DNA of 51,886 nucleotides, from the NCBI GenBank assembly GCA_021773215.1, contig JAJFKM010000024.1, positions 1 through 51,886 of the forward strand. The letters run 5' to 3'. Positions within the stretch are counted from its first letter, which is position 1. Each line of letters opens with the position of its first letter. Below are positions 36,966 to 46,423 of the stretch, piece by piece. The DNA comes from Gammaproteobacteria bacterium. Its GTDB lineage: Bacteria; Pseudomonadota; Gammaproteobacteria; Eutrophobiales; Eutrophobiaceae. The notes beneath the pieces were generated by a model. The model searched no databases, was not told where the DNA came from, and saw only the letters and a list, made by a program, of their open reading frames with translations. Position numbers and translations under genes: made by a program.

Positions 36966-38195
36966 TTAGAAATGCCCACGTGCGCTTTCTGGTAAATTGC
37001 CAGTTAATCCCATCGCCCGCTTTAAGATGACGTGCTTAACAACGGGAAGACTATCAACCGTATCCAAACCAAAATTGCGCAGCCATTGTACAGATTGATG
37101 CTGGTTTTCAAAGAGGTGTTTAAAGCTATCCATTAAATACATCATATTTCTATTCTCACCCTTACGCCTGCGTTCATAGCGACGTAACACCTGCAAACGA
37201 CCGGGGTCTCTACCACGCTGACAAGTATCAATTATTTCTTCGGCCAGACTCGCCGCATCCAACATGCCCAGATTAGCACCTAAACCCGCCAAAGGATGAA
37301 CGGTATGGGCGCTATCGCCAATCAACGCAAGCCTAGGTTTAGTGTAACTATCTGCCTGCGCACGGCTTAATGGAAACACTGCTCTCTCGGTGCTTTCCTT
37401 AATATCACCTAACTCATGAGCAAAGGCTTCTGCCAATTCAAAATGGAATGCTGATTTATCTAGTGCCTTAAGACGCTGGATATGATCAGGACTGCTGGAC
37501 CAAACGATTGCAGACTGATGTGGATCATGCATTGGCAAGAATGCCAAAGGACCGCGCTTTAAAAACCTTTGCCGCGCGATCTCACTATGTGCAAATTCTG
37601 TAGTAACAATACAACCTAAGGCAGATTGCTTGTAATCATGCTTTTGATAATGAATATTGGCCAAGCTTCTTAACTTTGAGTTATGCCCATCGGCTGCAAC
37701 TACAAGCCTCGAACTAAACTGAAGACCATCTTCCGTGCCCAGGACAATTGTATCCGCCTCTTCTTTTACATAAGCTGGAGATACAGACCATAGACAACGC
37801 ACATTATCCAGTTCGAGCAACTTTTCTTGTAAGGCATCAACAATAGCTTGATGTGAAATGATATAGCCCATCGTTGACTGACAGATTGAGGCACTATCAA
37901 AATTGACCTCGCCTAGTCCATTCTCGTCCCAAACATGCATCTTTCTAAAATAGGCAATGTCCTCTTTCTGTAGTCGTTGCCATGCTCCAGCTTTTTTGAG
38001 TATCTGTTCAGAAGCCAGTGTAATCGCAAAAACGCGCGCGTCGACTTTCTTTAGTGAATTCACTTGCCGGACACCAGCATCTAGCAATATAACCTTTAGT
38101 CCCGCCTGACCTAATAAGCAGGCAAAAGAACCACCAATAATGCCGCCACCAACAACGATAACGTCAGCATCAATATTGTCATCAATGACTGTCAT
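36966..38195 (-). CDS. ubiI: UbiI/VisC-family FAD monooxygenase
   Basis: This 409-residue FAD-dependent aromatic hydroxylase is of the UbiH/UbiF/COQ6 family, acting in ubiquinone ring hydroxylation. It has the FAD-binding dinucleotide fold VIVVGGGIIGGSFACLLGQ at about 14-32, the mid motif VVAADGHNSKLR, and ALIGDSAHTVHPLAGLGANL at about 290-309. It overlaps ubiH by four bases and ends the ygfB–pepP–ubiH–ubiI operon, the E. coli order. Assignment as UbiI rather than UbiF or UbiM rests on gene order. Confidence 0.85.
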   Translation of the reverse strand: MTVIDDNIDADVIVVGGGIIGGSFACLLGQAGLKVILLDAGVRQVNSLKKVDARVFAITLASEQILKKAGAWQRLQKEDIAYFRKMHVWDENGLGEVNFDSASICQSTMGYIISHQAIVDALQEKLLELDNVRCLWSVSPAYVKEEADTIVLGTEDGLQFSSRLVVAADGHNSKLRSLANIHYQKHDYKQSALGCIVTTEFAHSEIARQRFLKRGPLAFLPMHDPHQSAIVWSSSPDHIQRLKALDKSAFHFELAEAFAHELGDIKESTERAVFPLSRAQADSYTKPRLALIGDSAHTVHPLAGLGANLGMLDAASLAEEIIDTCQRGRDPGRLQVLRRYERRRKGENRNMMYLMDSFKHLFENQHQSVQWLRNFGLDTVDSLPVVKHVILKRAMGLTGNLPESARGHF

Positions 38196-39412
38196 GTATG
38201 CGGTCCTCTTACAACTCGAGGTTGTAAACCTACAATACCCATTGCTTGCTGTATAAATGCTTCCTTAACGATCGGGATAGTATCAATCATCAACATGGCT
38301 AGATTTCTTGCGGGAATGAGTAATGAATTTTTATTATAAAAACTATTCGCCAATCGATTTGTAAATCGCATTACACGTTGTTGATCTGGAAGCCTCAAGC
38401 TAAGGTAACTCTCTAATATACTGATATCGTCAACATCGAGTCCTTTGTCAATCGCCGCAAAGACACACTCCGCTAGACCAGCAACATCACGTAGCCCAAG
38501 ATTAAAGCCCTGTGCAGAATTAGGGTGTATAGAATGTGCCGCGTTACCTAATAGAATTAGTTGCTGTTGATATTGTTCAACTGCTTCAATAAACTTTATC
38601 GGGTAAGAACGACGTTGCCCAACTTGGGCGATTTTACCAAGTCGACGTCCAAATTCAGTTTCAACAGCGCCAATAAATTGTGCATCCGTCATCGACATAT
38701 ATCGATCAGCATTTTCAGTCGCTACGGTAAACACTAGCACTGAACGATTCTTCTCTATGGGTAAAAGTGCTACCGGTCCATGGTGAGTAAATCGTTCATA
38801 CGCCGTTGCCTGGTTTGGCTTTTGTGTCGTTACATTGGCAACAATAGCGGTCTGCTTAAAATCATGCTCTTTAATATTGATGGCCGCTAAACGTCTTACC
38901 ATTGATTGACTGCCATCTGCGCCGACCAATAGTCCTGTGGAGATTAATTCACTACGGTCTGAATAAGATATCTCAACCGACATCCCTGCTTCGCTTTGCT
39001 TAAAGGACTTTAGTTCTGCCGGACAAATGAGCGTTATGTTTTCAAACGATGACATTTGTTTATGAAGGGCTAGGCCAAGAGACCGCGCAACAACGACGTA
39101 GCCTAATTCATTGTTATGAGTCTGGGAGGCATCCAAGTGAGTAAAACCAAATCGACCTTGTTCAGAGACATGTATTTTTTTTATTGAATTGACAGCTGGC
39201 AAAACATTTTGCCATACACCGATATGCTCTAATATTCGCCTCGACGAAGGAGAAAGAGTAAGCCCCCTATCATCATAACTTGGCTGGTAATCATTCTTTA
39301 AAGTAACTGCTTCTATAATGGCAATGCGCAAGCCCGAAGGCGCCAAAGCACAAGCCAAACTTGCGCCCACCATACCCGCGCCAATAATAACAACATCGTA
39401 ATCACGCGACAT
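38192..39412 (-). CDS. ubiH: UbiH, 2-octaprenyl-6-methoxyphenol hydroxylase
   Basis: This 406-residue FAD monooxygenase introduces a ring hydroxyl in ubiquinone synthesis. It has the FAD fold YDVVIIGAGMVGASLACAL at about 5-23, the motif LLVGADGSQSMVRRLA at about 161-176, and LILLGNAAHSIHPNSAQGFN, matching the GNAAH variant seen in UbiH. It overlaps the pepP stop by 11 bases and the downstream ubiI start by four bases. Confidence 0.9.
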   Translation of the reverse strand: MSRDYDVVIIGAGMVGASLACALAPSGLRIAIIEAVTLKNDYQPSYDDRGLTLSPSSRRILEHIGVWQNVLPAVNSIKKIHVSEQGRFGFTHLDASQTHNNELGYVVVARSLGLALHKQMSSFENITLICPAELKSFKQSEAGMSVEISYSDRSELISTGLLVGADGSQSMVRRLAAINIKEHDFKQTAIVANVTTQKPNQATAYERFTHHGPVALLPIEKNRSVLVFTVATENADRYMSMTDAQFIGAVETEFGRRLGKIAQVGQRRSYPIKFIEAVEQYQQQLILLGNAAHSIHPNSAQGFNLGLRDVAGLAECVFAAIDKGLDVDDISILESYLSLRLPDQQRVMRFTNRLANSFYNKNSLLIPARNLAMLMIDTIPIVKEAFIQQAMGIVGLQPRVVRGPHT

Positions 39413-40715
39413 TAGCCATCAATTCCTCTATTTTGTCGGCTTGTTTTGGCGCATCTTTGCTTAATACTTCATAGCCATCTTTTGTTACCAGAACATCATC
39501 CTCGATCCTAATGCCGATGTTCCACCACTTCTTGGGAAGACCACGCATGCCTGCGGGCAAGTAAAGCCCAGGCTCAACGGTCATGACCATGCCCGGCTCC
39601 AGCATGCGCCATTCACCATCAAGTTTATAATCACCCACATCATGAACATCCATTCCAATCCAATGGCCAGTACGATGCATATAATATTTTGTATAGTCCT
39701 TATCCTTAATAAGCTCCTCAGGATCGCCTTTCAAGATTCCTAACTCCACCATACCCTCTGTCAGCACTCTAACCGCCGCATCATGGGGATCATTCCAATG
39801 GTTTCCCGGCTTTACTTCTTCAATCGCAGCAAGTTGTGCCGCCAATACCAAATCATATGCCTGACGTTGTGCTGTAGAAAATTTTCCGCTAGCGGGGAAG
39901 GTTCGGGTAACATCACTCGCGTAACCTTGATATTCAGCACCCGCATCGATCAACAATAAATCACCATCATTGATCTCGTCCTGATTTTCCGTGTAATGCA
40001 AAATACAACCATTAGCTCCTGAACCTACAATGGAAGGATAAGCCGCCGCACGCGCACCATTACGAATAAACTCATGTATCAATTCAGCTTCAATCTGATA
40101 TTCATGCATGCCCGGTTTGCAATTCTGCATTGCACGTTGATGTGCCTTGGAGGATATCTTGGCCGCCTGACGCATTAACTTTATCTCTAACCTACTTTTA
40201 TAAAGTCGCATATCATGCAAAAAATGATTTAAGGAAATAAATTCGTCCGGAGCAACAACACCAGTTCTCGCCTTGTCCCTAATCTGTTTAACCCACGCCA
40301 TGACCCGCTGATCAAAATTTTGATCACTACCCATATTATAAAAAATTCGTTCATGCCCCTCGATCAACCCCGGCAGAATGTCATCCATATCCTCGATTGG
40401 AAAGGCATCATCAGCGCCATACAATTCCAAAGCGCCTTTAAGACCTGCACGTCGGCCATGCCAAGTCTCCATCTCTTCGTCACTTTCACGACAAAATAGA
40501 ATAAATTCGCCCTCGGCACGATCCGGGATTAAAACGGCTACTGCCTCAGGCTCTGGATACGCTGTTAAGTAATAAAAATCACTGTCTGGACGGAATGGAA
40601 ATTCAACATCACGATTACGGATATAGACTGATGCAGTAGGAATAATTGCAATACTGTCCGACCCGATCATATCCATCAGGCGTTTTCTTCGGCGTAGACA
40701 CTCTTTTTTATCCAT
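39402..40715 (-). CDS. pepP: Xaa-Pro aminopeptidase P
   Basis: This 437-residue, dimetal aminopeptidase removes an N-terminal residue before proline. Metal ligands of the pita-bread fold are visible: LLIDAGAEYQGYASDVTRTF (two Asp), MHRTGHWIGMDVHDVGD (His), VEPGLYLP (Glu) and GIRIEDDVLVT (Glu). The N-terminal creatinase-like domain (about 1-170) begins with MDKKECLRRRKRLM. The start overlaps the last base of the ygfB stop codon. The pairing with the ubiquinone genes is conserved in gammaproteobacteria, with no clear functional link. Confidence 0.95.
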   Translation of the reverse strand: MDKKECLRRRKRLMDMIGSDSIAIIPTASVYIRNRDVEFPFRPDSDFYYLTAYPEPEAVAVLIPDRAEGEFILFCRESDEEMETWHGRRAGLKGALELYGADDAFPIEDMDDILPGLIEGHERIFYNMGSDQNFDQRVMAWVKQIRDKARTGVVAPDEFISLNHFLHDMRLYKSRLEIKLMRQAAKISSKAHQRAMQNCKPGMHEYQIEAELIHEFIRNGARAAAYPSIVGSGANGCILHYTENQDEINDGDLLLIDAGAEYQGYASDVTRTFPASGKFSTAQRQAYDLVLAAQLAAIEEVKPGNHWNDPHDAAVRVLTEGMVELGILKGDPEELIKDKDYTKYYMHRTGHWIGMDVHDVGDYKLDGEWRMLEPGMVMTVEPGLYLPAGMRGLPKKWWNIGIRIEDDVLVTKDGYEVLSKDAPKQADKIEELMANVA

Positions 40716-41278
40716 TAATGGAGCACCTCTGGTTTTTCGTCATCTTCATCGGGGTGATTCCATTCCTGATGCAGCATAATGACTCCGACTCTAATATATT
40801 CGACTATCTCAAATAGTGCGCCCTCAGCATCTTCATCCTCTTCAACTGATGTCTCCATGCGTGATATAGAGACGACATCTTTAATAAACTCATCACATTC
40901 ATCTATTAATTTTGGTTTATCACCTGCCCCACCTATACCTAAGCCACTCACAAATCCAGCACACCATTCTGCTAATGCGCTAGAACGTTCTCTAATTGGC
41001 GATTCATCATCTGGAAGAAAAAGCGTGAAAGTGAGCTCATCTGACAGTATTTCTTCACAAACCTGATCAGCAAGTTGAGAAAGAATAGCAAAACACCCTT
41101 CCAAATCAGCATCCTCATCAATACCAGCCAATAAGTAATCTCGCCATACGTCAACAGCAACTGTATTACTGGCACAAAAATAGCCGCACATGAATCCATG
41201 ACTCTCAGCAGCAAGAACACCTGCATGCAAACCCATCAATTCAGCATTTACTTCATCATAATTCACTGTAGTCGTCAT
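40715..41278 (-). CDS. ygfB: UPF0149 family protein (YgfB)
   Basis: This is a 187-residue acidic helical protein. The signatures are MGLHAGVLAAESHGFMCGYF near the N-terminus, a central LFLPDDESPIRERSSALAEW and GFVSGLGIGGAGDKPKLIDE, typical of UPF0149. A near-terminal EIVEYIRVGVIMLHQEW is also conserved. In Pseudomonas aeruginosa YgfB controls an antibiotic-linked amidase gene, but the role here is unknown. It is first in the ygfB–pepP–ubiH–ubiI operon and divergent from the ZapB-like gene. Confidence 0.92.
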   Translation of the reverse strand: MTTTVNYDEVNAELMGLHAGVLAAESHGFMCGYFCASNTVAVDVWRDYLLAGIDEDADLEGCFAILSQLADQVCEEILSDELTFTLFLPDDESPIRERSSALAEWCAGFVSGLGIGGAGDKPKLIDECDEFIKDVVSISRMETSVEEDEDAEGALFEIVEYIRVGVIMLHQEWNHPDEDDEKPEVLH

Positions 41279-41369
41279 TTTCTTGGTAATTTCTTATATA
41301 TTTGAGTAATTTTCACTGGTCAATAATAACAGGAAGCAGCCATCAACTGCTGCTATTTGTCATCACCTG

Positions 41370-41398
41370 TTGACCCGCTAATTCAGGCATTCTATATT
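41370..41398 (+). promoter_or_regulatory. Sigma-70 promoter for the ZapB-like/zapA operon
   Basis: TTGACC (41370-41375) and TATATT (41393-41398) are 17 bases apart, a close fit to the sigma-70 consensus. The predicted start lies about 55 bases before the ZapB-like ATG, in the divergent gap with ygfB. Confidence 0.6.
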
Positions 41399-41462
41399 GA
41401 TGTTACTATGATAAATCAACAATAAAACCGATTCGCGTAGAAACGGGTATCAGGAAGCTATC

Positions 41463-41687
41463 ATGAGCAATAACGACATTGAAAATACGGACCTCGGAGC
41501 GCTAGAAGCACGGGTCGATGAACTAATTGGAACTGTAAGCCAGCTGAAAACAGAAAACTCTGCACTTCGTAACCAACAAGATAGTCTGGTAAACGAACGT
41601 GCCGTTTTGATAGAAAAAACGGAACAGGCCAGAACCCGAATCGAATCGATGATATCTCGTCTACGCTCAATGGAAACACGTGCATGA
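41463..41687 (+). CDS. Small coiled-coil protein (TIGR02449/ZapB-like)
   Basis: This 74-residue protein is helical throughout, with heptad-like Leu spacing in LGALEARVDELIGTVSQLK and SALRNQQDSLVNERAVLIEK. Small coiled-coil proteins of this kind, placed just before zapA, form the TIGR02449 family and resemble the cell-division factor ZapB. A Shine-Dalgarno CAGGAAG lies six bases before the ATG. Its stop overlaps the zapA start in an ATGA, so translation is coupled. A role in FtsZ-ring organisation is inferred. Confidence 0.8.
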   Translation: MSNNDIENTDLGALEARVDELIGTVSQLKTENSALRNQQDSLVNERAVLIEKTEQARTRIESMISRLRSMETRA

Positions 41688-42043
41688 GCAAAGACACTTC
41701 ACCAATAAAAGTCACTATCCTCGATAAAGAATATCTGATCGGCTGTGAAGAAGAAGAAAAAGAATCACTGCGACAATCTGTAGATTACCTGAATCAACAG
41801 ATGGCCGAAATAAAAAGCGGCGGCGGCGTAATCGGTGCAGAACGAATTGCAGTTATGACAGCATTAAATATCACCAATGAATTGCTGGCATACAAAAAAG
41901 AAAATCAGGACTATACTTTTAAAATAGACAGTACCTTGAAGCGTTTGCAAAGCAAAATTAATGACGCCTTAACAAGAGATAAGCAACTGGATATGGTTGA
42001 TAGTGATATTCCAGTTTCAGAACCGATATCTCAAGGCGGATAG
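41684..42043 (+). CDS. zapA: Cell division protein ZapA
   Basis: This 119-residue protein bundles FtsZ filaments at the division site. The globular N-terminal head has KVTILDKEYLIGCEEEEKES, followed by a long helix: LRQSVDYLNQQMAEIKSGG, GAERIAVMTALNITNELLAY and a coiled-coil tail. This is the typical ZapA layout and length. It is translationally coupled to the ZapB-like gene and stands directly upstream of 6S RNA, as in E. coli. Confidence 0.92.
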   Translation: MSKDTSPIKVTILDKEYLIGCEEEEKESLRQSVDYLNQQMAEIKSGGGVIGAERIAVMTALNITNELLAYKKENQDYTFKIDSTLKRLQSKINDALTRDKQLDMVDSDIPVSEPISQGG

Positions 42044-42053
42044 AAATCAAGTA

Positions 42054-42245
42054 TGGGTATCTTCTGTGATGCTCGTTATCATTCTCGTGGTAACTTGAGC
42101 CGATAAGATATAACACAGGGAATCTGAAAGCAGCGTTGTTGTGCAGTCCATCCACGTGGAAAGCCTGATACGCTACCTAAGACACCCACTTGAACCTCTG
42201 GTTCAAGTTCAATGAACTGAGACGACATCTTGGTTGATACCCCCT
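42054..42245 (+). ncRNA. ssrS: 6S RNA (SsrS)
   Basis: The roughly 190-base stretch directly after zapA has complementary ends (GGGTATC at 42055 with GATACCCC at 42237) that close a long stem. It contains ACTTGAACCTCTGGTTCAAG at 42188-42207, a hairpin nearly identical to the TTGAAC/GTTCAAG hairpin near the 3' end of E. coli 6S RNA, followed by GACGACATCTTGG. TGAGCCGATA (about 42096-42105) also appears in 6S RNA. The position after zapA is conserved in gammaproteobacteria. 6S RNA traps sigma-70 RNA polymerase in stationary phase. The ends are approximate. Confidence 0.88.
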
Positions 42246-42355
42246 TTCTTTATTATTTCTTTTTAAATAAATTTTATTAGGCAAGAGTAGTTTTTTAGTT
42301 CTACATCTTCGTTATAGATTTGATTTCGACTAATGGCGAAAACCTAAATTTAAAA

Positions 42356-43129
42356 CTAAAACTCTATATCATAATCCGTTATCAACGGAGCATGATCCGA
42401 AAATCGTTCTTCTTTATATATAGACACCGACTTGATCTTATCTTTTAAACCCGGAGTCACTACTTGATAATCAATCCGCCATCCAACATTCTTTGCCCAT
42501 GCCTGTCCGCGATTTGACCACCAGGTATATTGATCGGGCTCTTGATTTACCACACGAAAAGAATCAACCATGCCTACCGAACCAAACAAATCATCCATCC
42601 ATGCACGTTCTTCTGGTAGAAAACCAGAGTTCTTTAAATTGCCTTTCCAGTTTTTAAGATCGAACTCTTTATGTGCAATATTCCAGTCGCCGCAGATAAT
42701 GTATTCGCGTTTTTGGCGACGCATTTTTTTTAGTATGGGTGTGAAGCGATCAAGAAAATCGAATTTAATTAACTGCCGTTCTTCTTTTGACGAACCAGAA
42801 GGAAGATACAGAGAAATTATACTGAGCTTGCCAAAATCAAATTGTAAAAACCGGCCTTCCGTATCAGGCACCGACCAACCGAGTTTATTAATAATTTTAT
42901 TTGGTTCTTTTTTACTATAGATAGCAGTTCCACTATAGCCCTTCTTTTCCGCATCATTAAAACTGGCGTAATAACCTTTGGGCTGCAATATCTCATCAAC
43001 TAATTGATCAATTTGTGCCTTGGTTTCCTGAATACAGATAACGTCTGCTTGTTGTTTCTGTATCCAGTCAAAAAATCCTTTTCTATGCGCAGCACGGATA
43101 CCATTAGTATTAACGCTGATAACTTTCAT
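42356..43129 (-). CDS. xthA: Exodeoxyribonuclease III family protein (XthA/Crc-like, catalytic residues present)
   Basis: This 257-residue member of the ExoIII/AP-endonuclease fold keeps every catalytic block: NTNGIRAA, CIQETK (Glu), YLPSG (Tyr), GDWNIAH (Asp/Asn), WRIDYQ (Asp) and FSDHAPLI (Asp-His). Cleavage at abasic sites is therefore likely. Its middle and end (NWKGNLKNSGFLPEERAWMD, QYTWWSNRGQAWAKNVGWR, DYQVVTPGL) strongly resemble Pseudomonas Crc, a non-enzymatic Hfq partner in which these residues are changed. As in Pseudomonas, it is divergent from pyrE. Confidence 0.88.
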   Translation of the reverse strand: MKVISVNTNGIRAAHRKGFFDWIQKQQADVICIQETKAQIDQLVDEILQPKGYYASFNDAEKKGYSGTAIYSKKEPNKIINKLGWSVPDTEGRFLQFDFGKLSIISLYLPSGSSKEERQLIKFDFLDRFTPILKKMRRQKREYIICGDWNIAHKEFDLKNWKGNLKNSGFLPEERAWMDDLFGSVGMVDSFRVVNQEPDQYTWWSNRGQAWAKNVGWRIDYQVVTPGLKDKIKSVSIYKEERFSDHAPLITDYDIEF

Positions 43130-43145
43130 AAACCTGAAAGCCTTA

Positions 43146-43275
43146 GTTGGACGCGTTTAAGTGTGCGTTTTTCAGCTTCATTTGCGCCGACTAGAAAACC
43201 GCACATAGTAATTCTACGTAAGGATTTCGCCGTCAAGCGAATGGAGCTGAAAAAAGTGCAATTAAATGTGTAGGC
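43146..43275. repeat. Large imperfect inverted repeat between xthA and pyrE
   Basis: The left arm (about 43151-43191, with TTTTTCAGCTTCATTTGC) and the reverse complement of the right arm (about 43229-43270, with TTTTTTCAGCTCCATTCGC) match at roughly 27 of 35 positions. A smaller near-palindrome lies between the arms (ACATAGTAATTCTACGT at 43203-43219). The whole 130 bases could fold into one long hairpin on either strand. It may be a miniature mobile element, a structured leader RNA or an overlapping bidirectional terminator. The rest of this 357-base gap holds the divergent promoters and nothing else that I recognise. Confidence 0.6.
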
Positions 43276-43486
43276 TAGCTCGTTGAGCAAGCGGAGTGTG
43301 AAAATTGTGTTCATGTTAAGTATATTGTTCATTTTTATAATTATGAGCCGATCAACTAAAGTTTTCAGGTTCATCTTTCCCCTGTTTTTTTTGCACTGTA
43401 TCATACGACTACATGAAGGGAGTTGGTAGCGTCAAACAAAGACCAACACAAACTTCGCAAATACATTTATGAACAAAGGTCATTTA

Positions 43487-44137
43487 ATGGAACAATATCA
43501 AAAAGAATTTATCGAGTTTGCTATAGAAATGCAGGTATTACGCTTTGGCGAATTCACACTGAAGTCGGGCCGTGTTAGCCCGTATTTTTTTAATAGCGGC
43601 TTATTTAACGATGGAAAAAGTCTGTCTGAACTGGGGAAATATTATGCCTCTGCTGTAAAACATGCTGGCGTGCAGTTCGACATGATCTATGGCCCAGCCT
43701 ATAAAGGTATACCATTGGCATCAACTATGGCCATTGCCTTTCAGGAACAATATCAAGAGAACCATCCCTTTTGTTTTAATAGAAAGGAAGTTAAGGATCA
43801 TGGTGAAGGCGGCATCACCTTTGGCGCAGATATTAATGGACGTGTATTAATTATCGATGATGTTATATCTGCAGGCACTTCGATTCGAGAATCCAAAGAG
43901 CTAATTAGCGCCAAAGGGGGTAGTACCGTGGCTGCAGTAGTCGCTGTTGATCGACAGGAACGTGGCGAAGGCCCGTTATCTGCCATTCAAGAAGTGGAAC
44001 AACTTCACAATATTCAGGTCATAAGTATTGTCAGTCTGGACAATATTATTACTTTTCTGACTGCACATGGCGAAATGCCCGAACATCTTGATGCTATAAA
44101 TAGCTATAAACAGGAATATGGTTCGGTACAGGCATGA
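43487..44137 (+). CDS. pyrE: Orotate phosphoribosyltransferase
   Basis: This protein of about 216 residues joins orotate to PRPP in pyrimidine synthesis. The PRPP loop is VLIIDDVISAGTSIRE at about 119-134, and YGPAYKGIPLASTMAIA, FNRKEVKDHGEGG and ALIDV-like hydrophobic strands match the family. I took the ATG at 43487 (MEQYQKEFIEFAIEM), which has AAAGG eight bases upstream, over one 18 bases earlier. A DUF4124-type gene follows 65 bases downstream. Confidence 0.95.
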   Translation: MEQYQKEFIEFAIEMQVLRFGEFTLKSGRVSPYFFNSGLFNDGKSLSELGKYYASAVKHAGVQFDMIYGPAYKGIPLASTMAIAFQEQYQENHPFCFNRKEVKDHGEGGITFGADINGRVLIIDDVISAGTSIRESKELISAKGGSTVAAVVAVDRQERGEGPLSAIQEVEQLHNIQVISIVSLDNIITFLTAHGEMPEHLDAINSYKQEYGSVQA

Positions 44138-44202
44138 TCTCAAGCAAGAGGCGTACTATAATCACAGTTCATACGAAAAAATTAAAATGTCAGGAGGAAT
44201 TT

Positions 44203-44829
44203 ATGAGAAAACAATTATTTAGCACCATGATCATTATGTTTGCGCTAAGTGGATTGACTCTCTCTGGAACAGCACAGGCCAGAATGAAGTGCTGGACCAA
44301 CAATGAAGGCGTAAGAGAATGTGGCAACAAGATTCCACCTGAGTATGCACAAAAAGAACACCAGGAACTTGGCAAAGGCGGACTTGTACGGGAAAAAACT
44401 GCACGAGCTAAATCCGATGAAGAACTGGCAGCAGCAAGACGCTTAGAAAAAGAAAAGGCCGAACAAGCAAAGCTTGATGCCGAAAAGAAAAAACAAGATC
44501 AAATACTGTTGGCAACATTCAGTAATGTCGGCGACATTGAGAGAGCTCGTGATGAACGCGTTACTGCTTTGGAAGCAACGATAAAACTGACACAAGCACG
44601 AAACGATAAAATACAGCTTGATCTAGATAAACGTATTCAGACCGCTGCTGATGCGGAAAGAGCAGGCAAAGAACCCCCTGAGGACTTGCTTAAAGATATT
44701 GAGTCCTTAAAACGTCAAACCAGTAATAATAATGCCTTTATTGAAGGGAAACGCGCTGAACAAGAAGAGATTAAAGCGGCGCATGCCATAGATATCGAAC
44801 ACTTCAAAGAGTTGAAAGGTATCAAATAA
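44203..44829 (+). CDS. Exported coiled-coil protein with DUF4124-like N-terminus
   Basis: This 208-residue protein starts at 44203 with a perfect AGGAGG seven bases upstream. It has a signal peptide (LFSTMIIMFALSGLTLSGTAQA), then RMKCWTNNEGVRECGNKIPP, a two-Cys block typical of DUF4124-type domains. The rest (about 65-208) is a highly charged coiled coil rich in Lys, Glu and Ala. It is periplasmic or envelope-associated by inference. The stop codon directly abuts the convergent slmA stop, and its terminator lies inside slmA. Confidence 0.8.
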   Translation: MRKQLFSTMIIMFALSGLTLSGTAQARMKCWTNNEGVRECGNKIPPEYAQKEHQELGKGGLVREKTARAKSDEELAAARRLEKEKAEQAKLDAEKKKQDQILLATFSNVGDIERARDERVTALEATIKLTQARNDKIQLDLDKRIQTAADAERAGKEPPEDLLKDIESLKRQTSNNNAFIEGKRAEQEEIKAAHAIDIEHFKELKGIK

Positions 44830-45420
44830 TTATCTAAACAATCCTGCTTTTAATGCAACCCACTGATCATCCCAATGTTCAGTGGGTTTTTTTGTAAACG
44901 AACTACGAACAAACTGTGACATTTTTCCTTCGGTATAAGTCAACATTTGATTCGCCGCTGCCTCCAGATTACTGATTGCTCTTGGGCCTTCTGCCAAATT
45001 AGCTTCGCGTAAAATCTGTCGAAACTGTGTTTCCAGCCTTTCAAAAAACTGTACAACTCGAGCATGCAAGCGCACGTTCTCTCCGAGCAAGGCATCACCA
45101 ATCAAAATACGCGTAATACCAGGGTTCTTTTCAGAGAAACCCAGCATTAATTGAATAATCTTTTCGCAACGAACCGTTACATCCGTTTCATTGCTTATAA
45201 TCTTATTAATTATTCCAAATACTGATTCTTCTGCAAAATCGATTAGTGCCTCAAACATCTTTGCTTTGCTGGCAAAATGACGATACAACGCAGCTTCTGA
45301 GACACCTACTGCACTGGCAAGACTTGCTGTTGTTATTCTTAGGCCCGGGTTTGTTTCCAGTTCGTGAGCCAATACTTCGAGGATCTGTTGGCGTCTGTTA
45401 GGTTTGGGGTTCGTAGTCAT
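44830..45420 (-). CDS. slmA: Nucleoid occlusion factor SlmA (TetR family)
   Basis: This 196-residue DNA-binding protein blocks FtsZ assembly over the nucleoid. The N-terminal helix-turn-helix is ITTASLASAVGVSEAALYRH then FASKAKMFEAL, the SlmA variant of the TetR motif, preceded by NRRQQILEVLAHELE. The C-terminal part has ARVVQFFERLETQFRQILRE and the conserved ending WDDQWVALKAGLFR. It lies 13 bases after argB on the same strand. The last 20 or so codons overlap the terminator of the convergent DUF4124-type gene. Confidence 0.93.
   Translation of the reverse strand: MTTNPKPNRRQQILEVLAHELETNPGLRITTASLASAVGVSEAALYRHFASKAKMFEALIDFAEESVFGIINKIISNETDVTVRCEKIIQLMLGFSEKNPGITRILIGDALLGENVRLHARVVQFFERLETQFRQILREANLAEGPRAISNLEAAANQMLTYTEGKMSQFVRSSFTKKPTEHWDDQWVALKAGLFR
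44857..44893 (+). terminator. Rho-independent terminator located inside slmA
   Basis: AACCCACTGA (44857-44866) and TCAGTGGGTT (44879-44888) form a perfect 10-bp stem with a 12-base loop, followed by TTTTT on plus. It terminates pyrE/DUF4124-gene transcription but encodes part of the SlmA C-terminus (FTKKPTEHWDDQWV) on minus. Confidence 0.85.
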
Positions 45421-45433
45421 TGTGGCCTCGTTA

Positions 45434-46351
<918 letters not shown>

Positions 46352-46423
46352 TTATTTAGTAAGCACTAATTCTTAATGCATAAGATCTACTTAAGACTAT
46401 GGCGTGACAATAAGTTCAAGCCG

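Noticed and set aside
43126-43404. A 92-codon minus-strand frame overlapping the xthA start by ATGA
   Set aside because: It runs through both arms of the inverted repeat, has no recognisable motif and no good ribosome-binding site.
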